Part shown: positions 32,455 through 40,762 of the stretch, one piece after another
Position numbering within the stretch: position 1 is the first letter of the stretch
Layout of the letters: each line of letters begins with the position of its first letter
From: an uncultured Bacteriovoracaceae bacterium
GTDB lineage: Bacteria; Bdellovibrionota; Bacteriovoracia; Bacteriovoracales; Bacteriovoracaceae
DNA length: 47,197 nt
Direction: 5' to 3'
Assembly (NCBI GenBank): GCA_938034385.1
Contig: CALHLC010000023.1
Coordinates: 1 to 47,197 of the forward strand
The notes under the pieces: model-generated
Told to the model about the DNA's origin: nothing
Seen by the model: only the letters and a program-made list of their open reading frames with translations
Database searches by the model: none
Program-made: the position numbers and the translations under genes

Positions 32455-32994
32455 TTAATATCTTCGCCAAAAATTTCGACGAGATTCTCTATCTCCAAAA
32501 AACAACTGTAAAACAAAAGCAATAACCATAAATAAAATAAAAAATGGATGAGACCTCGCTATTCCTGATCTCATTAAAATAATTCCTATTGGTAGCATTC
32601 CAGTAGCAAGTACTCTTCCGATAGACTTGAAAACGTTTTTTTTAGCTTTTGCCTTGGCCTCTTCACTTTTTTGTTTTGCTAAAATTTTCTCAAGCTCTCT
32701 TTGCTCGGTATCAATACGTTTTTTTCGTAATTTTTTAACTCTTATGGACTTTTCGTTTCTACTTTCAATATATTTTTTTTCAACTTTTTCTGTCGGTCGC
32801 TCTTTTGGATCTAAAACTTCACCTTTTTTAAATTTGATTGGCTTAGTTATGTCATGCAAGTCTTGTTGCTTTCTTTGCTTTTTCTCTGGCAGGCCAAAGA
32901 TCTCTAAACGTCTTTTAGACTTTGTTTTCTTGGTCTTAATCTCCCCTGGATCATCAAGCTCAAGGTTTTTAAATCTGTCAGATTTATCACTCAT
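32455..32994 (-). CDS. Lysine-rich protein with C-terminal membrane hairpin
   Basis: 179 residues. Residues 1-125 are very charged and lysine-rich and include a probable coiled coil (RVKKLRKKRIDTEQRELEKI). Two hydrophobic helices near the C-terminus (about 127-144 and 148-165) and a basic end (RESRRNFWRRY) follow, consistent with a tail-anchored inner-membrane hairpin and a cytoplasmic N-terminal rod. It begins directly after the stop of the Ycf46-type ATPase gene, and 15 bp separate it from DUF1257. It may tether the ATPase to the membrane. Not recognised as a known family. Confidence 0.7.
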   Translation of the reverse strand: MSDKSDRFKNLELDDPGEIKTKKTKSKRRLEIFGLPEKKQRKQQDLHDITKPIKFKKGEVLDPKERPTEKVEKKYIESRNEKSIRVKKLRKKRIDTEQRELEKILAKQKSEEAKAKAKKNVFKSIGRVLATGMLPIGIILMRSGIARSHPFFILFMVIAFVLQLFFGDRESRRNFWRRY

Positions 32995-34536
32995 CTAAAA
33001 TTCAATTTTCCTATCATTGTTTGTTGAACTTGAGCTTTTTGGCTGTATGTGAGCATACCTTGCTCTATTTTTTGCCCAATTTCTAAGATTATCAAGTGGC
33101 TCTTTATAAGTGACAGATAAAGGAACTATTTTCTTTATGGCCATTTCAAGGTGTCCTATTTCAACACTCTTGTTCTCAAAGAAGGCAAAGTGTAATGCCT
33201 CTGTAACAGAATGCTCTATTTCCGCACCTGAAAACCCCTCAGTCATGCTAATAACCCTGCTCAAATCCCAATCATCTGATTTTACTTTTTTCTTTCGAAG
33301 ATGAACTTTATAGATTTCATCTCTAGCATCTGGAGTAGGAAGATCTAGAAAAAAAATTTCATCAAACCTTCCTCTTCTTAATAATTCAGGTGGCAATTCA
33401 TCTATCTGATTGGCAGTTGCTATAACAAAAACTTGTGATTTTTTCTCTTGCATCCATGTTAAGAAAGTCCCAAAAACTCTAGTCGATGTTCCACTATCAT
33501 GACTCCCAGAGCTAGCTCCCGATAGTCCTTTTTCTATTTCATCTATCCATAAAATCACAGGAGCCACCGATTCTGCAGTCCTTAGGGCCTGGCGCATATT
33601 CTCTTCAGATGAACCTACAAGGCCTGAAAAAATACTTCCAAAATCTAAGCGCAGCAAAGGCATAGTCCAAACATTTCCAATAACTTTTGCTGTAAAACTC
33701 TTTCCGCAACCTGGTGCACCTAATAATAAAACTCCTTTAGGAGCAGGAATTCCAAACTCTTTGGCCTCTGGAGCAAATGCTTTTTTTCTAATATTTAGCC
33801 ACTGCTTTAATTGGTTTAAACCACCAACATCAGAAAGCCTTCCATCTGAAGGATAAAACTCTAAGGTTCCAGACTTTCTAATTACTTGTTGTTTTTCTTG
33901 AAAAACAAGCTTTATATCATCAGCATTTAATTTTCTATTACTAACTATTGCTTTAGAGAATGCATTTTCTGCTTCACTCAAGGTTAGCCCTTGTGCGGCC
34001 CTAGCGAGCTCTTTTGCTTCAGATTTTTTTATATCAACTACATCTGAGTTTGTTTTCATTACTGACTTGGCCATAGATAGTAATAATTCGTGTAATTCCT
34101 CTTCATCTGGCAAAGGGATATCAACAATAGAAATAGATTTTTCAAGCTCTGATGGAAGATTTAAAATAGGAGCTGAGATAAGAATTGTCTTATAAGTTCC
34201 GGCCAATTCAGCTGCAGCGTCTCTTAATCTTCTAATAACATGTGGATCCTCTAAAAAGACATGGAAATCTTTGAATAAAAAAATAGCGGGATCTTTATAT
34301 TCCATAACATGATTTAGAGCTTCTGATGGATCTTGAAATTGATCTTGCTTTTTTGGGCTTGTTCCAAATTTATTCATGCCTTGAGTTGCTGTCCAAGAAT
34401 AGAGAGTTTTGTTTTGCTTTCCTGCAAGCTCTCCTAATAAGTTTTCTAATCTATTTTCTTCATGTGTAACTAAATATAAAATTGAATACCTAGAACGAAT
34501 TAATATATCTATCTCAGAAAGTGTCTCTTTTATCAT
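32995..34536 (-). CDS. ycf46: AAA+ ATPase of the Ycf46 type
   Basis: 513 residues. The N-terminal 220-residue part begins LSEIDILIRSRYSILYLVTH, a signature of Ycf46 proteins, and looks like a degenerate RecA-type fold. The AAA+ module follows: Walker A GAPGCGKS (273-280), Walker B ILWIDEIE (328-335), sensor ATAN (373-376) and Arg finger RRGRFDE (387-393), then the helical lid (EGFSGAEIEHSV). All catalytic residues are present, so it should hydrolyse ATP. In cyanobacteria Ycf46 has been linked to photosynthesis or carbon uptake, which cannot apply here. The genes downstream (lysine-rich protein, DUF1257, DUF2997) form the typical neighbourhood. Confidence 0.88.
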   Translation of the reverse strand: MIKETLSEIDILIRSRYSILYLVTHEENRLENLLGELAGKQNKTLYSWTATQGMNKFGTSPKKQDQFQDPSEALNHVMEYKDPAIFLFKDFHVFLEDPHVIRRLRDAAAELAGTYKTILISAPILNLPSELEKSISIVDIPLPDEEELHELLLSMAKSVMKTNSDVVDIKKSEAKELARAAQGLTLSEAENAFSKAIVSNRKLNADDIKLVFQEKQQVIRKSGTLEFYPSDGRLSDVGGLNQLKQWLNIRKKAFAPEAKEFGIPAPKGVLLLGAPGCGKSFTAKVIGNVWTMPLLRLDFGSIFSGLVGSSEENMRQALRTAESVAPVILWIDEIEKGLSGASSGSHDSGTSTRVFGTFLTWMQEKKSQVFVIATANQIDELPPELLRRGRFDEIFFLDLPTPDARDEIYKVHLRKKKVKSDDWDLSRVISMTEGFSGAEIEHSVTEALHFAFFENKSVEIGHLEMAIKKIVPLSVTYKEPLDNLRNWAKNRARYAHIQPKSSSSTNNDRKIEF

Positions 34537-34568
34537 AGGAAAATGTTAGCTTGAATTTGCCTTTAGGT

Positions 34569-35495
34569 CTATAAACCTAAATATTTGACCGAGCAATTGA
34601 TCTTCAAACTTGGAGCACTAAATTTATTCATAGGCTTACAACGTATTTGAAGAAGTTTATTATCTAGAGAGAGTTCAAAACTAAATTTATCAACTGGTCT
34701 CTCAAGAAGTTTAAAATCATCTACCACACTAAAAGAATCAACTAAGACTTCAGACACTTGATACTCATCTGTTCCTGAATGAAAACAAATTAAATGATCA
34801 ATATCCTTAGAACTAAAACCTAAGAGACTTGATAATTTCTCAGGTTTATCCAAAGAGAGTTTAAAATAATCATAGAAAACTGAACTTACCTTTTTCATAT
34901 ATTCCTGATAAATATTTTTTTCTTGCCCTTTAAGCTCTCCAGGTAATTCAGTAAATCCACTAGGCCAATTTACAAATCCACTTTCATAATCAAGATCATG
35001 AAATTCAAACATTTGTCTTGAAAAGTGATCAAAGCAAAGATCTAAATCTTTGTTAAATGATTTTTGAGTTTTCTCATCATTAAAATATTTTTCAAAAAAA
35101 CTTTTTGCCCCAGCACTTTTAGTATTGATATAACTTTTAACCTTACACAGTTTAATCGAGACTTTATAGTCTCTCTCTCCTACTAGAATTAAATCTGCTT
35201 CTGACTCGTGAGTTTGTGAAGTCAACATAATTTCAGTAATTTTTTCAGGCTTAATAAAATCAAAATAACTAGTAGAGAGTCTCCTTGCGATCAGTCCTAA
35301 TTGATTTAATAGGTTTCGATCACTATTTCTAATAGCTAATTCATAAGATTGAAGTTGAAGTTTATATTCATGATTCAAATTACCTATAAACTCTTTAAAA
35401 AGGTCAAACTTCTTAGCAAATTCTAAAGCTACTAAATATTCTAATAAAGACCCTTTGTATGCGTTTAAATATGCTTCTTTTTTACTGTTTCTCAT
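34569..35495 (-). CDS. PD-(D/E)XK nuclease-like protein
   Basis: 308 residues. The N-terminal helix GSLLEYLVALEFAKKF has the conserved Gly/Glu spacing seen in restriction-type nucleases. HESEADLILVGERDYKVSIK then gives the two core strands with Asp (E-A-D) and the S-x-K catalytic motif about twelve residues apart. The following TKSAGAKSFFEKYF resembles segments in restriction-like proteins. The remaining 150 residues are an all-alpha/beta mix without known motifs. No DNA methylase or partner is nearby. Its ATG overlaps the stop of the FAD gene (TAATG). It could be a DNA-repair, restriction-like or prey-DNA nuclease; the fold assignment is by eye. Confidence 0.5.
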   Translation of the reverse strand: MRNSKKEAYLNAYKGSLLEYLVALEFAKKFDLFKEFIGNLNHEYKLQLQSYELAIRNSDRNLLNQLGLIARRLSTSYFDFIKPEKITEIMLTSQTHESEADLILVGERDYKVSIKLCKVKSYINTKSAGAKSFFEKYFNDEKTQKSFNKDLDLCFDHFSRQMFEFHDLDYESGFVNWPSGFTELPGELKGQEKNIYQEYMKKVSSVFYDYFKLSLDKPEKLSSLLGFSSKDIDHLICFHSGTDEYQVSEVLVDSFSVVDDFKLLERPVDKFSFELSLDNKLLQIRCKPMNKFSAPSLKINCSVKYLGL

Positions 35496-36421
35496 TATAT
35501 TTTTTCTACTATCATTTCACTTAACTCTTTTGCTGCAAGTAGTGAAAACTGATAACCATTTTTGAAATACCCGCCATTAACATAGACATTGTCACTAAAC
35601 TCTTTCCATACAGGTAATCGTTTAATCATTTTATGTCGAAAAGATCGAACTAAATCAAACTCACTAAAACTAGGCAATTCAAAGTCATACTCCTTCAATG
35701 TCTTAAAGCTGGCCTTAAGATGCTCAAAGTCTTTCATTGCTATAATTTCGTTACCAGTGGAGCTGCCTATAATGAGTTGATTATATTTTTTTCTAAAAAT
35801 TAAATTACAATGATCCATAGTGATAGAAAATGAATGCTTAAAATCAAACCTTGTACTTAAATAAGCACCACTGGTCACCTTGGAATCTAGTGCAGGATTA
35901 AAATATTTCAGATAATGACCTGAACAATCAACGACTAAGTCATAATCACTTAATTGTCCATAATCACAAATTGCTTTTTCTACTCTTGTATTTTGATTAA
36001 GTGAACGTAATCTTTTCAAATATTCTTCAGGATAAAATAAATAGGCATCTTCACTATACACATATCCATATTTTGATCTTTGTGCTTGAGGGTACTTCCT
36101 ATGATAGTCAACTCCGTTACCATATTCTCGATGAGTAATAATCTCTATGTCGTCAAAAAACTGTTGCTTATACTTTTCATAGAAACGTTCCAACTCAATA
36201 AAGCTTTTATTTAGTAAGTCACCATATTCACTTATTCCATCTGGAACATTTCTATTAGCAACGATGGCAGTAGACTTGATTGAAGATTTAGGGAAAAGTG
36301 ATTCATTAAAAAATTGAGTAACTTCTATGTCAGAAGTTGCCTTTAGAAGATAGAAAATAAAAGTATTTGCTGCAACTCCATCGCCTATCACAACACAACT
36401 TTTCTTGACTTTCTTAGTCAT
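35495..36421 (-). CDS. FAD/NAD(P)-binding oxidoreductase-like protein
   Basis: 308 residues from the ATG at 36419-36421 (AGAGGG upstream). A start 36 bases further up would overlap the divergent subtilase leader. The N-terminus KKSCVVIGDGVAANTFIFYL is a Rossmann dinucleotide-binding motif (G-x-G-x-x-A). The later DYDLVVDCSGHYLKYFNPAL corresponds to the second FAD contact of DAO-like oxidases, and the C-terminus has VNGGYFKNGYQFSLLAA, the 'GG..g.G...s...g..la' FAD site. No further catalytic signature is apparent. It is the first gene of the minus-strand run to the Ycf46 module and is coupled to the nuclease-like gene. Substrate unknown. Confidence 0.65.
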   Translation of the reverse strand: MTKKVKKSCVVIGDGVAANTFIFYLLKATSDIEVTQFFNESLFPKSSIKSTAIVANRNVPDGISEYGDLLNKSFIELERFYEKYKQQFFDDIEIITHREYGNGVDYHRKYPQAQRSKYGYVYSEDAYLFYPEEYLKRLRSLNQNTRVEKAICDYGQLSDYDLVVDCSGHYLKYFNPALDSKVTSGAYLSTRFDFKHSFSITMDHCNLIFRKKYNQLIIGSSTGNEIIAMKDFEHLKASFKTLKEYDFELPSFSEFDLVRSFRHKMIKRLPVWKEFSDNVYVNGGYFKNGYQFSLLAAKELSEMIVEKI

Positions 36422-36466
36422 TATACCCTCTAATTGAAGTACTTTAAATTCGATCATGGAGAGACG

Positions 36467-38116
36467 ATGAACAAAATTACTTTGATTCTATTTTTTATCA
36501 CTTCTTTAAGTTTTGCTCAAACTTTTAAATCTAAACCTTTGAAAAGGCAAATGATTCCTGGTGAGCTCATTGTTATTTGTAAAAGCAATTGCATTGGTGC
36601 CTTTAAAAAGAAATTTGGTCCACAAGCAGTAGTGAAAGTTCACAGCAAAAAGAAAAATAAATATTCGATGATAAAACTTACAGGCATCACCAATAGCCAA
36701 TTTTCATCATTATCAAAAAATTTAAAAAACCCAGATATTATCATGGGACCAAACTATCAATACATCGGTGACCCTAGAGAGTCTATTGCAAGGGTCGATG
36801 ATCCACTTTTAAAAGATCAAGATCATCATAAAATCATTAAATCTAAAGCAGCATGGGAAGCTCATGGTGTTGGAAGTAATGAAATAGTGGTGGCTATTAC
36901 AGATGATGGAGTAAGTCTTAAACACGATGATCTTAAAGATGCTATTTGGAAAAATTCAAAAGAAATAGCAGATAATGGTATTGATGATGATAATAATGGA
37001 TATATTGATGATGTGAACGGATGGGACTTTTCGGACGATGATAATGATCCAAATGGTGGATCTCATGGTACTCACGTTGCAGGAATTGTTGCTGCAACAA
37101 TTAATAATGGATCCGGAGGTGCTGGAATTGCACCAGGTGTAAAAATCATGCCTATTCGGTGGTACGGAGGAAGCAATAGATGGACTTCAGAAATTATTTC
37201 TAAGTCATATTTATATGCTGTAAATAATGGTGCTCATATTATTAATACTAGTTATAACATAGACGGATTTGTTAACGATAAAGTTTATAGAGAAGTCGTA
37301 AAGCTAGTAAAAGAATCTGGAGTTATACTTTTTAACTCTGCAGGAAATGGAAATAGAAAAGATCCTCCTAGAGGAAAAATAGAAGAAGTTGTTTTAGTGG
37401 CAGCACTAGATTCAGACTTAGATAATAACAAAATCGACTCACGAGCTTATTTTTCTAATTATGGAAAAGGCATAGATATCGCAGCTCCAGGTCACCCTAT
37501 CTACTCTACAACTTTAAATGGAAAATATGGTGATATGTCTGGAACAAGTATGGCAGCTCCCGCTGCAGCTGGTGTTGCAGCTCTTATTTGGTCACATAAT
37601 AAAGATTTTAAAAGCGAGCAAGTCCTAGCAAGATTATATGCAGGGGTTGATAACATTGATGATAAAAACCCAAGTCATGTTGGACAACTTGGAGTAGGAA
37701 GAATTAATTTATTCAAGGCCCTAAGCACAAACCTTAAAGACCCAGTAAACCTAACTATTTCTCTTCCTTCCAAATCAATGAAGCGAAATAAAAACTCAGG
37801 AAAACTTGAGTTTTATTTAAAAGTAAACACAAAGATAAGCTCAAGTACTATCAAATCGGTAACTTATTTAAAAATCACTAAGCCTAAACTTAGAGGACAA
37901 ATTAAATATATCAAAAAAGATGTAGAGACAACTTATGATGCAAAGAAAGGTCTAATAAGGTTTACATTTGCTGAAGACTTAGTAGCTGGTAAATATATTA
38001 TTAAAATGCCTAAGAAGTTTATCATTGCAGGCAAAAAAGATAAATTATTTAAAGACACGAAAGCAGTCTCTAAAAAAGCTGCTTATTATATTATAAACGT
38101 GCCGCCAAAGAGCTAA
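36467..38116 (+). CDS. Secreted subtilisin-family (S8) serine protease
   Basis: 549 residues from the ATG at 36467 (GGAGAG upstream), which gives a proper signal peptide (MNKITLILFFITSLSFAQ). A pro-region lies at about 20-120 (GELIVICKSNC...), followed by the catalytic domain: Asp in AITDDGVSLKHDDL, His in GGSHGTHVAGIVAA, Asn in NSAGNGN and Ser in GDMSGTSMAAPAAAGVAALI. A repeat-rich beta domain of about 150 residues follows and may assist secretion or substrate binding. A second acidic segment (IDDDNNGYIDDVNGWD) resembles calcium sites of bacterial subtilases. All catalytic residues are present. For a predator it is a plausible prey-degrading enzyme. It ends 26 bp inside the convergent ATP-grasp gene. 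Confidence 0.93.
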   Translation: MNKITLILFFITSLSFAQTFKSKPLKRQMIPGELIVICKSNCIGAFKKKFGPQAVVKVHSKKKNKYSMIKLTGITNSQFSSLSKNLKNPDIIMGPNYQYIGDPRESIARVDDPLLKDQDHHKIIKSKAAWEAHGVGSNEIVVAITDDGVSLKHDDLKDAIWKNSKEIADNGIDDDNNGYIDDVNGWDFSDDDNDPNGGSHGTHVAGIVAATINNGSGGAGIAPGVKIMPIRWYGGSNRWTSEIISKSYLYAVNNGAHIINTSYNIDGFVNDKVYREVVKLVKESGVILFNSAGNGNRKDPPRGKIEEVVLVAALDSDLDNNKIDSRAYFSNYGKGIDIAAPGHPIYSTTLNGKYGDMSGTSMAAPAAAGVAALIWSHNKDFKSEQVLARLYAGVDNIDDKNPSHVGQLGVGRINLFKALSTNLKDPVNLTISLPSKSMKRNKNSGKLEFYLKVNTKISSSTIKSVTYLKITKPKLRGQIKYIKKDVETTYDAKKGLIRFTFAEDLVAGKYIIKMPKKFIIAGKKDKLFKDTKAVSKKAAYYIINVPPKS

Positions 38117-39119
38117 ACTTGTTAATAGCTTGATTAATCAATTTTTGAATTAACTCTTCATATCTTATGCCCTGATGTATAGCACTCAGGGCAAACTCAT
38201 CATCAATTGCTAGATTAGGATTAGAATTAGCTTCTAATACATATATCTGGGATTCTTTAGTTACTCTAAAGTCTACTCTCGCATATGAATCTAGTTTTAA
38301 TGCTTTATAGACCTCTCTAGAGATACTTTTTAATTTCTTTTCTAAGTGATCTGAGATATTTGCTTTTTGTGACTTAATTCCATGCCTTAATCTATAGCTC
38401 TCATTAAACTTTGCATTTTCAGAATAAATTTCTTTTTCTGGATCTTTAATATTTTTATAAACCAACTCCCAAGCAGGAAGAGTTTTTATTTTATTTGTTC
38501 CAAGTATGCCTACAAAGAACTCTTTTCCTTCTATGAATTCTTCTACCAATGCATGTGTTTGAAACCTTTTATGAATAAAGCCTACTCTTTTTGCTAACTC
38601 TAAATTATTTGAAACAATTGATGACTTTGAAATTCCCAAAGAGGCCTCTTCATTTAGACATTTCACTATTAAGGGAAAGCTTAGAGTCGATTTTATTTTT
38701 CTTTTTGATTTCAATGGGTAAATCTCAAACCTTGGAGTTAAAATTCCATGATATGAAAATATCTTTTTGCTCAATGCTTTATCCCTTGCGATCATCAAGG
38801 CCTTTGATGAACAACCTGTATAGGCCATCCCTAATGTTTCAAGATAAGCTACAATATTAGAATCCATTACAGCTTCATTATTTAATTGCTCTAATAAGTT
38901 AAAAACAATATCTGGTTTATATTTTTCAATTGCTTGTTTAATAGGTCCAAGGTCAAACTCTACTTCTTGAACATATACCTTATGCCCCAGGTCTTTAAGA
39001 GTATTAATCACATCATACTCACACATCCAAGAATGTTTATCTCTATCAATTTTTTTGATAACACCCGCATTAGCTGGATTAAGTGATGGATGTAGAATGA
39101 CTAGAACTTTTTTTATCAA
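38091..39119 (-). CDS. ATP-grasp ligase related to D-alanine-D-alanine ligase
   Basis: 342 residues, starting with TTG at 39117-39119 that overlaps the upstream TGA by four bases (TTGA). The N-terminal fold starts VLVILHPSLNP and contains DIVFNLLEQLNNEAVMDSNI, close to the 'vfn..HG..GEDG' site of Ddl, though the HG motif is missing. ATP-binding features are LMIARDKALSKKIF and LPLIVKCLNEEASLGISK. Metal ligands are in YARVDFR and LEANSNPNLA. The residue choice at the substrate site differs from true Ddl, so it may join other amino acids or a peptide. It forms one unit with a HExxH peptidase and a lipoprotein. The ATP-grasp class is certain. Confidence 0.8.
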   Translation of the reverse strand: MIKKVLVILHPSLNPANAGVIKKIDRDKHSWMCEYDVINTLKDLGHKVYVQEVEFDLGPIKQAIEKYKPDIVFNLLEQLNNEAVMDSNIVAYLETLGMAYTGCSSKALMIARDKALSKKIFSYHGILTPRFEIYPLKSKRKIKSTLSFPLIVKCLNEEASLGISKSSIVSNNLELAKRVGFIHKRFQTHALVEEFIEGKEFFVGILGTNKIKTLPAWELVYKNIKDPEKEIYSENAKFNESYRLRHGIKSQKANISDHLEKKLKSISREVYKALKLDSYARVDFRVTKESQIYVLEANSNPNLAIDDEFALSAIHQGIRYEELIQKLINQAINKFSSLAARL

Positions 39120-40060
39120 ACAATAACCTTATGAAATTCACTAAACATGTTTTTAGTACCCTCTTGTATAAGGATATCAGTGAATTTCATAAGTTTGTAA
39201 TCAGGGAGAGATTTACTTGAGTATTTTATTTCGTATGTGTTTTTTATGGCATTATATAGTGGAGTTACTTGGTAGTCTTTCAAGACAAAGTTACTCGCTA
39301 ATTTGTTTATTATTTTAAGTTCATCTTGATAGGCAAGATGACGAGGAATATTTTGAAATTTTTGTAAACAATTATTTTTATATTTTATTTTATATAATTT
39401 AGTTTTTTCTAAAAAATATTGCTCTAAAGTTCTAGCATCCTCTTTATAAGAACCTGCTTGTTCATTATTCATTTTTTTTTGTCGCCTATCTAATGAATTC
39501 ATTACTGAATCAAGATAGACTAATTTTTCTAAGGCCTTAGAAGTATACATATTTTTCCAGTTTGACTTTGGATCTAACCAAACAGCAAATGTTTCGGCCC
39601 AATCTTCTTCTGGATGAGATTGTGCATATTTATCATCAAGATTTTCAACAAATTCTTCACTTTGGGACTTAGGATAGTACGAATCTGGATAAGGAGTAGA
39701 AGAAAGTCCAAATAGGCCCTGTCTCTTTTTTAGCTTTCTTAAACCATAGGCATTATCAAGACAATGAGCAATTTCATGTCGAATAATTTTTTTTATATAT
39801 TCATTATCTTTTTCTTCAATTCTTTTTAAAAACTTTAACTCTAGATCTTTAACTTTTTTATCACATAAATAGAAAGGAAGAGCGATACTTGTCTGCCCAT
39901 CAGCAACAAACCATTCATCTGATATATAAAAATGTATTTTAAAACTAATACCTCTAGAACATAATTCTTGCTCAACATGCTCAAATGCATCTTGAATGTG
40001 ATTAGGGACTTTAAAATTGAAGTCCCTAATTAATCGATTAGATAAATTGAGAGAACTCAT
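39116..40060 (-). CDS. Putative zinc metallopeptidase of the ligase/lipoprotein unit
   Basis: 314 residues without signal peptide. The zinc motif is IIRHEIAHCLDNAYGL (His95, Glu96, His99), and the distal SHPEEDWAETFAVWLDP supplies a third ligand, probably Glu156. This combination (HExxH plus E-D-W/F-A-E-T-x-A) resembles the 'putative zinc-binding metallo-peptidase' group, PF15887-like. The C-terminal 110 residues are helical and charged. It starts at the stop of the lipoprotein gene (TAATG) and its stop overlaps the ligase start, so all three are coupled. The lack of an export signal suggests it acts inside the cell, on the product or substrate of the ligase. Activity is not proved. Confidence 0.7.
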   Translation of the reverse strand: MSSLNLSNRLIRDFNFKVPNHIQDAFEHVEQELCSRGISFKIHFYISDEWFVADGQTSIALPFYLCDKKVKDLELKFLKRIEEKDNEYIKKIIRHEIAHCLDNAYGLRKLKKRQGLFGLSSTPYPDSYYPKSQSEEFVENLDDKYAQSHPEEDWAETFAVWLDPKSNWKNMYTSKALEKLVYLDSVMNSLDRRQKKMNNEQAGSYKEDARTLEQYFLEKTKLYKIKYKNNCLQKFQNIPRHLAYQDELKIINKLASNFVLKDYQVTPLYNAIKNTYEIKYSSKSLPDYKLMKFTDILIQEGTKNMFSEFHKVIV

Positions 40061-40581
40061 TATCTATAAAGAGTAAAACTTCCAAGCTCATCACTGATTA
40101 GAGATGCTTTTAATATTTTTTGAATATTTGAAGAATTCTCATTATTGATCACTATGTCTTTAGTCATTGAGTTTGATTTTACATACTTAATCTTAAGGTC
40201 TTTAAGTTTAGAAAGATCAAAAGAAACAGGGACTATATTTAATCCCATATCATCGTGATAAAGATTATACACAGAGTAAGTACCGTCTTCATTTTTTAAT
40301 TCACCATAGACCTTAGATCCAATTGAGCATGTCTTCATAATAAACTTAAAGTTATCTTCAAGATCAACAGAGTATTTGTTGTTTTTCTCACTAAAACTAG
40401 AAATTAGAACATCACTATATTCAGCAGTTGTCTTAGGACTTTGAGAACTTAAAATATATGCTCCGTCTTGAAGTCCTAAATTAACAGATTTTTGCTTCTC
40501 ACAAATTGATTTAGATAAGACAAACTCATTACAAGAATTAAATACCAATAAAGTTAGGGCCATAAATAAGAAGTTTTTCAT
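40060..40581 (-). CDS. Lipoprotein, first gene of the ATP-grasp/peptidase unit
   Basis: 173 residues with a clear lipobox (LLVFNSC, Cys17) and a good ribosome site AAAGGAA before the ATG. The mature part is beta-rich (VNLGLQDGAYILSS, KFIMKTCSIGSKVYGEL) with two further Cys. Asn17-Glu after the Cys argues for outer-membrane sorting under the E. coli +2 rule, with the caveat that this rule is not tested in this group. It is translationally coupled to the peptidase gene. No family recognised. Confidence 0.72.
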   Translation of the reverse strand: MKNFLFMALTLLVFNSCNEFVLSKSICEKQKSVNLGLQDGAYILSSQSPKTTAEYSDVLISSFSEKNNKYSVDLEDNFKFIMKTCSIGSKVYGELKNEDGTYSVYNLYHDDMGLNIVPVSFDLSKLKDLKIKYVKSNSMTKDIVINNENSSNIQKILKASLISDELGSFTLYR

Positions 40582-40762
40582 ACGTTTTCCTTTTACAATT
40601 TTTTTTAAGTAATTTTCTTAGCAATATAAGGATTCAAATTCAATAATTTTCCTTGAGTCTTGCAGGAATATATAGTTTTTATCAATTTGTAATATCACTA
40701 CATTATTCATTTTAGATTCAATGTGTTAAAATTCATGCATTTACAATTCAAAAGGACATAAA

